Assembly: GCA_012862575.1 (NCBI GenBank) | Contig: BLSF01000020.1 | Coordinates: forward strand, 62,001 to 126,000 | Direction of reading: 5' to 3' | From: Parietichytrium sp. I65-24A | Lineage: Eukaryota; Sar; Bigyra; Thraustochytrida; Thraustochytriidae | Length of the DNA stretch: 64,000 nucleotides | Shown: one piece after another, positions 12,158 through 23,130 of the stretch | Position numbering within the stretch: position 1 is the stretch's first letter | How the letters are laid out: each line of letters starts with the position of its first letter | The notes under the pieces: model-generated | The model's database searches: none | What the model was told of the DNA's origin: nothing | What the model saw: only the letters and a program-made list of their open reading frames with translations | Program-made: the position numbers and the translations under genes

Positions 12158-12188
<31 letters not shown>
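12137..12188. repeat. GACA/GACT tetranucleotide repeat
   Basis: Run of GACA units passing into GACT units, about 50 bases, about 300 bases upstream of the minus-strand bZIP start. The same GACT unit recurs through the intergenic DNA of this window. Confidence 0.85.
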
Positions 12189-12440
12189 GAACCCTTGTGT
12201 GCTTCTCGCTTCGCCCCGAGTCTTGCTCGCAGCTTTCCTTCGCACTGCCGTCCGCCCTCGTTGTCGTTGTCGTTGTCGTTGTGGCTGTCGTTGTTGTTTG
12301 CGGTCTTCGATGGCGCGAACTATTTGGTGTGTTTGCAGTTCGATTGTCAGACTGGCAGGTACTGCGTGGAGGTGGCCTTTCCCAAAGACCCTATATGTCT
12401 CTGCCTTTGCCTGTCTTGTTTTGTTGTAATCGCGTGAAAA

Positions 12441-12478
12441 CGATCGATCGATCAATCAATCAATCAATCAATCAATCA
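12441..12478. repeat. GATC/AATC tetranucleotide repeat
   Basis: Three GATC units followed by about seven AATC units. On the other strand this is the GATT repeat seen beside several other genes here (20.1, 20.3 and 62.3 kb). Confidence 0.85.
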
Positions 12479-13147
12479 GTTGACTGCTTTGTCTTCTTCT
12501 TGCTCTCGGTGGGGCTCTGCGAGCGTATTTTCTATTTTGTATTGTGAATTTCGTGTTGGTGAAGATTGACTCTTACCTCCTTGGCCACTTGTCTGTTTGC
12601 AGCCGAGCTTCCTAGTAGAGTAGCGTTGGTGTCATCTGTTCATTGCTTATCGTTTGTGCATGTTTAAGTATTTAAAAGTCAGTTCGCGGTCCATTGCCAA
12701 TTGTGACTTTTGCTGTTATGGATAATCCATCTGAATTCTGAACTTACGTGCTTTCACTCATTCCGCTCTTTCACTCTCCATCAAAACACTACAATCTCTC
12801 AACTTGGCGCTGGTCTCTTGCCCAATTCTTCAAACCATTCCTCCCATCTTAAGCCGACGAAAGAGATTTGATCCCACTGTCGCAGCGCACTCCTATCTCA
12901 CGCCCCGCCACGCGAAACAATAGTACTCGCTACCCCTTCCTCTTCCTCGTCCCCACCGCCTCTCCCTGGTATCGTGCCTACTACCCTTCACAATAGCGTT
13001 GATCATATGATAGGCCCGGGAAGGGGGAAGAGGAAGGAGCCTCCCAAGCGTAGAGGGGAAGAGAAATAGGAGAGGGAGGAGGAAGGGAGAGAGGAAGGGA
13101 GGGAGGGAGGTGCTGATCTGTTCTGCAAATTGCGCAGTATAAATTAC

Positions 13148-13199
13148 CATCAACATCAACATCAACACCATCATCATCATCATCATCATTATCATCATC
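13148..13199. repeat. ATC trinucleotide repeat
   Basis: Imperfect (ATC)n/(AAC-ATC) tract of about 50 bases in gene-free DNA. It opens frames that translate to Met and Asp/His runs and have no other support. Confidence 0.8.
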
Positions 13200-16100
13200 T
13201 CTATTTGTTCATTTGTTTGTTTGCTTTCATAGAATTGACTGAACAGTAAAACCAAAGTTCAAAATTCAAAATGAAGCATTTGGCATTTAGTATTTAGAAT
13301 TCAGAATTCGCGGTCAGGTGAGTGAGAGGGCCGAAGAATTATTGCTTCAAAGCTAGGGCTCCGACAGTGCCCTCGGAATTCAGGTTTTGTTCGCACGGAA
13401 CGGAACTGACTCGCTCTTCTTCCATATTTTCATAGAAAACGTGACGAGCTAAGGGTGGCGCGAGGTCGGGTGAGAATATTTTGGGGGTAGAAGACGTGGA
13501 AGGGCACCCTTTTCTGGGTTCTCAGGGTGCCATACAACTCATTGTTCAATGAAGGTAAAGAGATGAAAATAGAACTGGAAGCTGTTTTAAAACTTCGAGG
13601 TTTCGATCTCTACCCGACTGCCTCTCTGAACAATGATTATGGACTTGTACTTTGCCCTTTTCATGTACACACCGCACAGGATGCAAGTCAGTGCCTGGTT
13701 GTGCAAGGCGCATTAAAAAGGGCAGGAAGCTGAATTTTCGTTTCATTGATTGATTGAAATAGTTCCACTGTTCCTAGCAGTTACGGCGCACAAATTGAAT
13801 AAGAAAGGTACTCGAAATTCAAGCATAGGGACTCGAATGTATGTGCACTATTGCTTTTTAACTGTGATTACTTGCAGAGCCCTGCTGTAAAGTTCGAGTT
13901 CAAAGTCTTAAGACTTGGCCAGAAGTGAATAACTTATTTTATCAGCTGTGACTCACAGACCAGTTGGTGCGTGTGTAAAACAATGACGAACTTGTCCGAA
14001 GAGCTTATCCTCTATCTATTCGCTACTATAGAACCCGATTACTCCGAAACTCTTTCCTCCCACCGCCATTTCCAAACTTCAAAACTAAAAATATTGCTCT
14101 TGTTAAAGCTCTGCCGGGTCTTGTAAGCCACGTGGTCTCCCAGTAGTTCATCCATGGAGTGAGTCAAAAGAGTCAAAAGACAAGAGTCGGGTTTTGGAAA
14201 AAAGTGACGAGAAGGGACGAATTGTAACTGCCTCGTGATTGGAAATGGGGGTGAGTATGACTTGCGTAATGCTCATGTCAAGTTCATATGTAAAAAAAGG
14301 AATCAAGTTTGCGACGTTGACGAAGTTTTTGTTCGATGAATTAACTACTCTGATGGCACGACATTTTCTTTTAACAAAATACATTTCTCGGGGAGAAAGA
14401 AACTCTTTCCGGTATTTAGTTCTCGATACTCGGTACTCAGTACCTCGTAGGATTTCATTCCCCCATACAAGACTTGCTAACGTGGTTCCCGCAACGCCAG
14501 GAAACTATACTCTGCGATAACACCTCAATAACATTACTATAACAGTATATTTTCCTATGCACTAGGGATTAAATTCCCGGGCGACGACTGGCTACTTTTA
14601 GGTCTTAGCACAGTCCGGGAAGGGATATCAGTAAAGTCTAATTGGACAGGTACAGCACTGGGAGGCGATTAGTGACCAGTAGTTTGTTGTTCCGCCGAGG
14701 CGGAGGACTGTTTGTACAAATGTTGCAGAAGAAGTTCTACTTTGCACTAACTTGTATGCATAGCATAAGTTGTGGTCTTGAAGGTTCTGCCCTTCCACAC
14801 CACCACACGTCTTGCGTAGATCAAGTATAACTTACAGTTAGTTGAGTGAGTTGATTTGCTTTTGCTTTTCTCATTCTGTCGCAGCCTCGAGTTTGCGCCA
14901 ATGCAACTCATTGCCGTCTTGAACACAGGCACGATGCCCCTTTGAAGAAATGACACGGCGGTACAAAGTGGCAGTTGACCCTCAGGTTCATTCTTGAGTT
15001 TCGCCAACGCAGGAATCTTAGGGTTAGTGTTTCGAGGAAAATCGTGTACGATCTGTACGATGGGTGGCTCACTGACCGCCTCACCAGGTCTTGTCCCGAC
15101 CCCTGCTGTTGCTCTTAAGGCCCCGCGTTATCTGGAAGCGTCCTCAGGCGAAACTAAACCTGGATTTGAAGCCAAATAAACCAGCTCGAGAAACTTCACT
15201 CGTTGACCTCGGGGGTGCCTCAGGATATGAGATCAATAAGTCAATAGGCTACAAGTCGCAGCATTGAGACTGTTCACGTGAAGCTTTGGGAGGACACGAT
15301 TGCCCGAATTTATTAAAATTTTAAAATCGTTCAACAAAACATTTCAAAAAAGTCCATCATCGTGCATCGTGGCTTTGCTTTTTAGTGAAAGGGTGAAATC
15401 GCTTCTCTAGCTGAATGATTAGAAGTCTTCAATTTGTCTAAGATAGGTTCCTATAGGAATTGATAATGAACTTGCTGGAGCGCGAATATTAGAAACCCAG
15501 GTGTTTTCAAAAGGTTATGAAGGCTTAGTCGCTGGAGAGGGAAGAGACAACTCAAAACGGACTGGAGAGCCCAATGATTAGGCTGCGATTGGCCTTTGAT
15601 TCGAGAACCAATTGAACGGTTACTAAGCACTGGAACCATTTCCGAGAATTTCTCGTGACGAGCGTCATAGAACAAAGGTGATGAGAAGACTCATTCCAGT
15701 CAGCACGTGAGTTTTAAATACCATGTTCTGAAGCTAAAGCCATCTATGAAGATTGATACTTCTAACGTAGTGCGTGCGCACTTCCGTTGTCATAGAAATT
15801 CTGTCTAGTTTTGAAGCCGTGAATGCTACAGTACTTTACCGAATCAAAACCTTAATGTGAAGTCCATCCTTCGCGTGTGATGAAGAACGTTGTCCAAGTT
15901 TGTCCATCTATTTGAACCTTTTTTGGAACACATGTCATACAAAAAACGCGCGAGAACAAGTGCAGTACTTGTACCTTCGCGCTGCGAGGAGGAGATGAGA
16001 AATGGCGCGGTGTAATTGAACGCGAGCGGGACTGCAATGAGTTCTTTCGTCAGTGTATGTTCATGAAAGTTGTCAACAACGATTTTGTTCGATGGAGGTG

Positions 16101-19048
16101 AATGAATGAATGGATGAAGTGCGAGAGGAAAAAGTTCAATTCCAGTGCAGCGTGGGGCGGTGAACTTCGGAGAACGGGAAGCGGTTGTCAGCTTGTCCGG
16201 TTTGAGCTCCCTGTCAAATCAGTTGATTTGTAAGATGTTCTTAAAAATAAAGGAATTGGCGCCGAGTTCCGAGTCTTGTTATTCTTGTTTTTGATGCACC
16301 GTGTTGTCATTGTTGTTGTTGTTATTTTTGTTGTTAAACAGAAAAAGAGAAAACCATTGTTCAGATTTGAGATGACGCGGGAGTCGCAAGCACATGATTT
16401 CTTAGGAAAGAAAAGTCGCAACGTTTCTCCAAAGTATCGCGGACTGGCGCGTTGGGAAATAAGGAGCCAAGCTAGGTTGCGAGTCAGAGAGCAATTGAGC
16501 TCAACTCGGCTTCTTCAGACCACAGTCAACTGAACTCTCGAAAAAAAGCGGCTGTCACAGCCATTTCAAAACGCTTTTCAGAGATTTCGGAGGGTAAAAC
16601 GAATGTAAGAAGAAGAGAAGAGAGAGAGAGCATGAGCAGTCCAGCGCCGTGCCGTGTGCTGTGGAAGGAATTTGAACCTTCAAGTTGTGAAGGCCAGAGC
16701 TTGTCCATGGCTCTCAAAAGCAAGCCAGCACCTCCCGATGCCCGCAAGATGATCCCACAACCAAAGCGAATGACTGTAAATCCTTCACATTCGCATTCAC
16801 ATTCACGAACTCACCAACCGCGAAAGCTTTGACTTCCTTCTGGCCGGGTCCGGAGGGCTCGAGCCAATACTTTCCAACAGCAGTATGACACGCTAACTCG
16901 CAGAGGCTCGGAGAGAAAAACCTCAACATGCTCACTGGAGGTCGGAGGCCGGAGGTGCTTGATTGTTCCCGAGTTCGTGCGACGCCATAACTTAGCGGGT
17001 GGCGTAAGGGCAGCCGGACTTGTTGGAAGCACCTTAGGGTACGCTTGCACGACTCAAGACTTGCACTCCTACAACTCCTACATCTCCTAGACGAGCTGCG
17101 CCTCGGACCTCGGTGATCCAAGATTCCATCGTTAAAAGGAGCGCTCTCTCTCGTGTCTGTCTGACTCAGGCAGCATGCTCCCAGCGCTCCTCTCGCGACG
17201 TTAGATGGGGGAAAGGAAGGCGAGTATTTGTACTTGTACTTGTGCTTGTGTGGGAGCGCGGTCGGAGGCTTGGGAGATCTTGGGAGAATGAAAGCTCGCC
17301 TCAATGACACGATTGTCAACAGCAAGTACGCCTGAACCATGTCCCTTGGCGCATTCTGAACACAATCTTTCGAGAGAAAGAAAGAAAGAAAATGAAATGA
17401 ATGAATGAATGAATGGAGAGCAAAAATCTCTATTTATCCCCAGCCTACCTGTGTGGTGTGTGGGTGTGGGGACACAGAGCTGAAGAGCAGGTGGAACGGA
17501 AAGAATTGCGACACCCGAAGCGAAGAGGTCGTCCAAGACATTGCTCCGACATCCGTTCTACTTTGCCTCCTTGTCCAGTGCTGACAGTGCTGTTTTGGCA
17601 ACAACATTCTAAGGAGTTTGCAAAGATTCTAAGGAGCGGAGAGAGAGAGCTCAAAAAAGATCGATTGCCAGCTTTGCTCTGACGAATCGCCGCTGCAGTT
17701 GCGTGTCGAAGTTGCAGATCGGATTGACAACCGCGCTTTCACTGTCGTTGCCATGATGGTTGCGGCTTGCTTGCACTCTCTCAGGTTAATCAACACCAAA
17801 CATCTCTGAATCCGAACCTATGTCGTGTACCACCTCAAGAAAAGTCCCAAACGAGCCAAATAATCTCGCCGCTCGTATGAGTAATTGCTGATCTGTTTGT
17901 ATTATTCACTGTCCTGACACCGATCAAGCAAACCGAAGTTGTCGTTGATTGAGATTTATCGGGACAGAACAATTGTGGTCTGATACCAGTACCGGTTCTG
18001 CAACCCTTGAGATTGACTGACTGTGAGGCCACAGTCAGGATGGACTGATTGAGTGATTGATTGACCGACTGATATGATCATCATGTCCTCAACTTTCTGC
18101 GCGCTGGCCAAAGCACGAAGTAAAAAAGACTTATTGCAGTGATTCCAGTTGCATGTACACACAAAATGTCCCTGATTTGAAGCTTTTGAATTTTCGCCAA
18201 TACGGCGGGGAACAAGATCACAAGGATGTCCGAGCTCTCGGGATGAGGAGGGGTATAAGACTAAGTCGAGTCTCGGCGTATTGTTTGTTTGTTTGTTCTA
18301 AAGAGATACGAGCCCTTCAGTATATTCTTCTGCGCGCTGGCCAAAGCACGCAGAACGCTGCAAGGAGAGCGAACAACATGGTTCGGATCGACTGGACCCG
18401 ACTTCGCTCTCTTCTAATCAGAGTCTATCTTGCGCTCTTCGTTTTTACTTTTACTAGGCTCCCCAGATAACTCCACAAGCCAAGGCAGTTCTCCGAGACT
18501 GTGATTTATTCCGGCCAATCGTGGGCCGCTCGCAAACACATGACCGTTGACTTCGCGTGGATCTAAGTTGATCAAGTCAGGTTTGACACAGAAACTCGCT
18601 GCGAGATTTGTGGGCAACACCTGGACAGCCATCGCATGAGGCCTCGCTTAACACAGTGTCCGTCTGGGCGTTGCTGCGCCTGCTGAGCCTGCTGGCTGGG
18701 ATTGCTTTTGGATCTACTTTGATTCCCACAACAGAAGATGAGGATACTACAACAAGTCGTCAAGAGTCGATTGCCGCCGTGCCTTCAAGGGCCAGTTCAG
18801 AACTAGTTTTGCTACTGCACCAACGCAAACGCACAGGCGCAATAAAGTTCTCGCTTAGATTTTCAAAGACCAAGGCGGACTCGACGGTGTGCGGAGGTGT
18901 TTTGCTTTGCCAAAATAGCTGCATGAACTCTCTCTTTGTGTGTGTTTTTGTACAGACGCAAAATGCCTCAGCTTGGAAACGGGATAGATATGAAAAACGA
19001 GAGAATATGTATTTGTGGGATTGTATCTTAGGAGAGAGTGTGACAGGA

Positions 19049-20014
19049 TCAGCCGAAAAGTAAGTCGTCCAACTTGTTGCCAACCATCTCCAAATTCTTT
19101 TCGAAGTACCCTGGTTGGCAAATGTTGTCTTTCTTTTCGTATTCGCACGAGTACTTGCAACGGCCGCAAGCGCAATGGATTGCCGCGTCACAAAGCTCAA
19201 TAAAAGGGCTAACGGATGTGAACATATTCGAGAGACTCTCAGCGATACTAAATGCAATACCGTCGCATAGACCAGGAATCCTATCAAGAGCATTGTAAAC
19301 GCTGCACGTCACAATCTGTTTAAACACAGCCTTGTTCACGAGATTTATGACTTTCTTGATGAGCGCTGCACTAGGGTTGCACCATGGCAAAGTTCCAGCG
19401 CTGGCTGCACATACCGCTGCCGTCGAAGCCGCGGCACATGTAGTCGACATGATAGTTCGGGAGCCTGGAAGTTTGCACACAAGGTCCCACGCCTTCAACA
19501 TGCGCTTGCCAATCCACTTCAAGTCATCCAGAAATTGCTCCTTGAAGTATCTTGTGATGGTTCCGAATCCGTCCAGCAATATTTCCCAGGCATCTTCGGC
19601 GCCGTCCACAATGAAGTCAAACAAGTCCTCCGTTCGCTCCTTGAAAGGCCGCGCCAAGTGATCCACAAGCGCCTCGGCCACATCGAGGAAGACGTCATCC
19701 ACGTTTCCGAGGACCTTTCCGATGTTTTTCACCGCCTTCTTGGACAACTTGCCCACAGACTTCACCACCTTCTTGACGAAACCCCACGGATCCCACCGCG
19801 TCGTGCCCGTGAGCTCTTGCATCAAGAGCGAATGATCGCTCTGCGACATGCCTTGCCCGAGGGCCACGTCTTCGCGGCTGGACTGCGCCTCAAGTGCATG
19901 GCTGTCCAAGTTCTGACGAAGTCGCTGCACCAGAAGGTTCCTCTCGCACGTCACGCACGACAGCAGCGCCGCGACCACCACCAACAACAGCAAATTTACA
20001 CGCACGCCTTTCAT
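19049..20014 (-). CDS. Secreted amphipathic, cysteine-bearing protein of unknown function
   Basis: I do not recognise the family. The frame could extend upstream to 20188, but that part translates the GATT repeat (NQSIDRSID...). The ATG at 20014 instead begins a textbook signal peptide (MKGVRVNLLLLVVVAALLS), so I place the start there, giving 321 residues. After about 70 residues of propeptide-like sequence comes a long Lys/Asp-rich amphipathic helical region (WDPWGFVKKVVKSVGKLSKK onward, roughly 75-190) with no cysteine. Next is an Ala/Cys segment (TTCAAASTAAVCAAS), then a helical part, and last a cluster of eight cysteines within about 45 residues (including CDAAIHCACGRCKYSCEYEKK). The pattern fits an exported protein with a helical membrane-active or lipid-binding part and a disulphide-rich tail. 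That function is inference only. No near paralogue is seen in the window. Confidence 0.75.
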   Translation of the reverse strand: MKGVRVNLLLLVVVAALLSCVTCERNLLVQRLRQNLDSHALEAQSSREDVALGQGMSQSDHSLLMQELTGTTRWDPWGFVKKVVKSVGKLSKKAVKNIGKVLGNVDDVFLDVAEALVDHLARPFKERTEDLFDFIVDGAEDAWEILLDGFGTITRYFKEQFLDDLKWIGKRMLKAWDLVCKLPGSRTIMSTTCAAASTAAVCAASAGTLPWCNPSAALIKKVINLVNKAVFKQIVTCSVYNALDRIPGLCDGIAFSIAESLSNMFTSVSPFIELCDAAIHCACGRCKYSCEYEKKDNICQPGYFEKNLEMVGNKLDDLLFG

Positions 20015-20080
20015 CTCCTCTGCGACCAATGCGACCTCTCTTTGCAATGCTTCTTGCGCCCAATTTGGGGTTTGCCAATG

Positions 20081-20140
20081 GATTGATTGACTGTGGAGAT
20101 CGATCGATCGATCGATTGATTGATTGTTTGATTGACTATG
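20081..20140. repeat. GATC/GATT tetranucleotide repeat
   Basis: Sits 67 bases upstream of the signal-peptide ATG of the secreted protein and accounts for the spurious upstream extension of its frame. It is flanked by TGACTGTG on the left and GGATGGATTGACAGTGAG on the right. Confidence 0.85.
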
Positions 20141-20336
20141 AATGATGGATGGATTGACAGTGAGCACACGTAATGTTAAAACACTCACTCACAGTCAGCT
20201 CAGCCATCTCTTTTCTCTTTTTCTCTTCTTTGTTACCTTCACACTCATTCACTCACTCGCTCATCGCATTCTACTCCAATTGACTGACTGCGAATGAATG
20301 AATACTCATAGACAATCTATTTCTATTTTGTTTGTG

Positions 20337-20366
20337 TGATTGATTGATTGATTGATTGATTGATTC
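20337..20366. repeat. GATT tetranucleotide repeat
   Basis: About seven perfect GATT units, followed within 35 bases by a TGACTGTGAA motif (20400-20409). Confidence 0.9.
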
Positions 20367-20552
20367 CAAGATTGATCATGGATTGAGCGACTGAGTGAGT
20401 GACTGTGAATGATCGATCAAGACTGGCTGTGAATTGTGAACTTTTCGCTCCAAAAATAGCTTTCGAATAGGTCTCGCAAAGCATCCAAAGAAAGGAGTTC
20501 AGCCTGATCTAAACTGCGTTGCTGCCCGCAACTCCATTTGAAAATTAAAAAA

Positions 20553-20578
20553 TCCTCTCTCTCTCTCTCTCTCTCTCC
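20553..20578. repeat. CT dinucleotide repeat
   Basis: About thirteen CT units in gene-free DNA. Confidence 0.9.
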
Positions 20579-22822
20579 CTGTCAATTTCAATTTCAATTG
20601 GATCTCAATCAACAAGAAAAAAGAATAATTTAATTCGAAGTTCTTAATTTGGTTCATACTCACTGTTAGTACCCACATCTCTTCTCCCTCTCTCTCACAC
20701 TCTGTTGGTTGGCCACACACACAACACACGAGCTCTGCGTCCACAATGTCTACAACCAATCTCCAACACTTTTGGGACACTTTCGCTCGAATCTATTTGC
20801 TACCGGAGGGGTAGCTGGAGGCGTAGTTGCAACACTCCAGTTACTCAAGTGCGCGAGCAGCAGTTACTCGCTCACTCTTTGGGATTCTTGGGAAGCTTTG
20901 CAGTCTTGAGCACTTTTCTTTTCCCTCGTATTTTTGTGAGGGACAAGTTCTCCTGGATTTATTTCGACAAGGCGAAAAAAATAATTAATTGAAAATCAAG
21001 TCAAAGTGAACGCTCGGATTGGTGCGAGCATACTAGCCTTTCCACTATCTACACGCTATGCCCAGCATGTATCGCTTGTAACTTACAGGAAAAAGATTCA
21101 TACGGATCCACGTAGCCCTGCCTATGTATCAGCTAATGGGAAGCTCTCGAGGAGGACCCCGAGAACTCGCTCGTAGCGACTTGTAGACTTTGGACTATGG
21201 AGATGGTAGTGGTGGCGGCCATCGACAGTCGCCTCCAAAAGCGAAGAGAGAGAATCTCTTGACTCTTTTTCTGTTTTTCTCGGTTCTTTTTTTTAGAGGG
21301 GAAAAAAAAGAAGAGGAAGAAAAATGGAAACATTTGTATGCAATTCCTGAGAGGGGCCGCAAGTCCGAGTGAAAGTGGGCTCTAAGTTTGATTACCGTTT
21401 ACAGTAGTTGATACCACACCTCCTTCCCACTTCCCCCTCTCCCCCTACCAGCCCTTAGTAGAAAACAAAACGATTCCGTGAGTGGGGTGAGCACTCCAAA
21501 TTGGAGAGAGCAGCTCTCAGGACTAGCTTTACCCTGTATATGGCAGTACCAGTGGCGTGCGGCATAGGCAGGCGCTAGGGTATCTACGCTGTTGGGTGAG
21601 AGTGCTATCCAGATCCTAGTGTCGTCTGGCACGATTGGTTTTTAAGTCAGAGTAGAGGTCTGTTAATGTACTCCTAATACGTGTTTCGTGAGTTTGTTTT
21701 GCGAGTTGGGTCTCTTCGGATTAAGGTCTGGCTATGCTGTGTGGTAGTATGACTTTCTCGGAGTCATTTTCATCCTTGTCTTCAGTACTTCCTGTCAACG
21801 CGCGCGATTTCAATGGATGGGAAACGCCAGACTATTAATTCCGACAGTAACTACTCCACTAGCAGCATGGATTCAGGAGGAACAGAAAACTGTCAAGAAG
21901 GCGATCTTTGCACGTCTTTTGGGCCACACATAAAGCAATGGAAGTTACAGAATTTGGCCCACATTCTAACCCACAATCATTCCAAGTCTCTGTGGCGCCA
22001 GAGTTGTCGAGAGCGCTCCTTGTAGAGCGCGAATCGAGGGTGGTAGAGGGCGAATCGAGGGGACGAATCTGGGTACGTGAAATGCCATTGCGTTCCGCAG
22101 TCGGATTGGTTCGTCACGTCAGAGTAGGCACGCCATATCCTCGGAGTACCCTGTGAGCAAATGATTCACAAGGTGGGGAATTTGATTACGAAAGCTTTTC
22201 TTTTTTTTTAATCACGTGAACATTGATTTGATTGATTGATTGAACAATTGAAACACAACAAACAAAGAATGCTTGACATGCATCGACACGTCGTCTCAAC
22301 AATCCGCAACAACGTATATTCCAATCCAAATGCCTCAGATTTTATTGCAAGATACGAGGCTACCGTCGTCGTTTGGTGCCTGCAAATACTGCAAATGCAA
22401 TGTTATACAAGCTTTTGGCGCGCAAAGATTGCGAATGCATGGGAGCAGCAGCGAAAGGCAGGTTCCGTAGTGGACAAAGATCGGTGCAGAATAGCAGACG
22501 AAGAGGGAGAAGATAGCTGGTGTTGAACCGAGGGAGATGGTGCATTGACGTTTCCACCCAAAACTGCGGAAACCCATGCGCATGGGTTGCGACCTTGGCG
22601 CAGTGTCCTTGCCAGAGAGGAGCTCTGGAGAAACGCCGGTCGAGCTCGGTCAAAACGTCTCTCTTCTCAGCATTTGAGCTCGACTACCTCGACGCAATGT
22701 TCTCTTTGCTGTGGAAAAAGGTTCCCTACCGTGAACGCAGCCACCAAACAAATTCAATGCAAGCATTCCATGTAAGAGACTGAAAATGGCGCGAGTGAAT
22801 GGGGAAATGGTCAACTGTTTAG

Positions 22823-23116
22823 CTCTGTTTAGCTTCACGAGGTTCGAGCGCCGCTCGCGTGCTGCCGGTGTACAAGAGTACTGGAGCCGCGGCAAGTGTC
22901 GATGTCATTCGCTTCGAAGTGTTGATGCGAGGCAGGTCCGGCTGCTGGGATGCTGCCCTATCGCCTGGTTGCCAAGAGTACACCTGCATTGCCGCTGGCC
23001 TGGTCCTGGAGGAATGCCATGGGAGGTGGAGGAACGTGGCTTATGACAGCAGGTGTGGATCGATGCAATCGTTGGGCGCAGAAGCGTTTTGCACCTTTAG
23101 GCTGTGTTCTTTTTGA
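22823..23116 (+). CDS. Possible last exon of a cysteine-rich protein
   Basis: An open segment of 97 codons follows an AG (TTTAG) and ends at a stop 15 bases before the ARMC2 stop on the other strand. Codon choice is GC-rich at third positions, like the real genes here. The product carries seven or eight spaced cysteines (CWDAALSPGCQEYTC, LEECHGRW, SRCGSM, FCTFRLC). There is no ATG at its start. A GTAAGA donor at about 22769 would join it to an upstream open segment with a CxxC-like pair (CSLCCGK). No family is recognised. It may equally be chance or the 3' untranslated region of another transcript. Confidence 0.25.
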   Translation, partial: LCLASRGSSAARVLPVYKSTGAAASVDVIRFEVLMRGRSGCWDAALSPGCQEYTCIAAGLVLEECHGRWRNVAYDSRCGSMQSLGAEAFCTFRLCSF

Positions 23117-23130
23117 AATGATCCAATTGC

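Larger units (their letters stand above)
11837..19048. other. 7.2-kb repeat-rich, gene-poor region
   Basis: No long supported gene. It contains GACA/GACT tandem (12137-12188), GTTGTC tandem (12259-12300), GATC/AATC tandem (12441-12478), ATC tandem (13148-13199) and many short GAAT and GATT runs. A 23-bp sequence occurs twice (18095-18117, 18328-18350). A minus-strand frame at 16714-17340 is open for 208 codons but reads through repeat-derived Lys-Tyr runs and is doubtful; a possible split gene there is discussed among the findings. One ambiguous base (N) lies at 11926. Confidence 0.5.
20015..22822. other. Repeat-rich intergenic region
   Basis: No supported gene. It has GATC/GATT tandem (20081-20140), GATT tandem (20337-20366), CT dinucleotide tandem (20553-20578) and several copies of a TGACTGTG motif. 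Frames at 21813-22025 (70 codons, starting from ATG) and 22236-22526 (96 codons) have weak protein character and no recognisable motif, and I do not call them. Confidence 0.5.

Noticed and set aside
12063-12547. Several overlapping frames of 76-130 codons
   Set aside because: Products of the GACT, GTTGTC and AATC tandems in three phases at once.
19049-20188. Longer form of the secreted protein starting at 20188
   Set aside because: The extra 58 residues are coded by the GATT repeat, and the internal ATG at 20014 begins a clean signal peptide.
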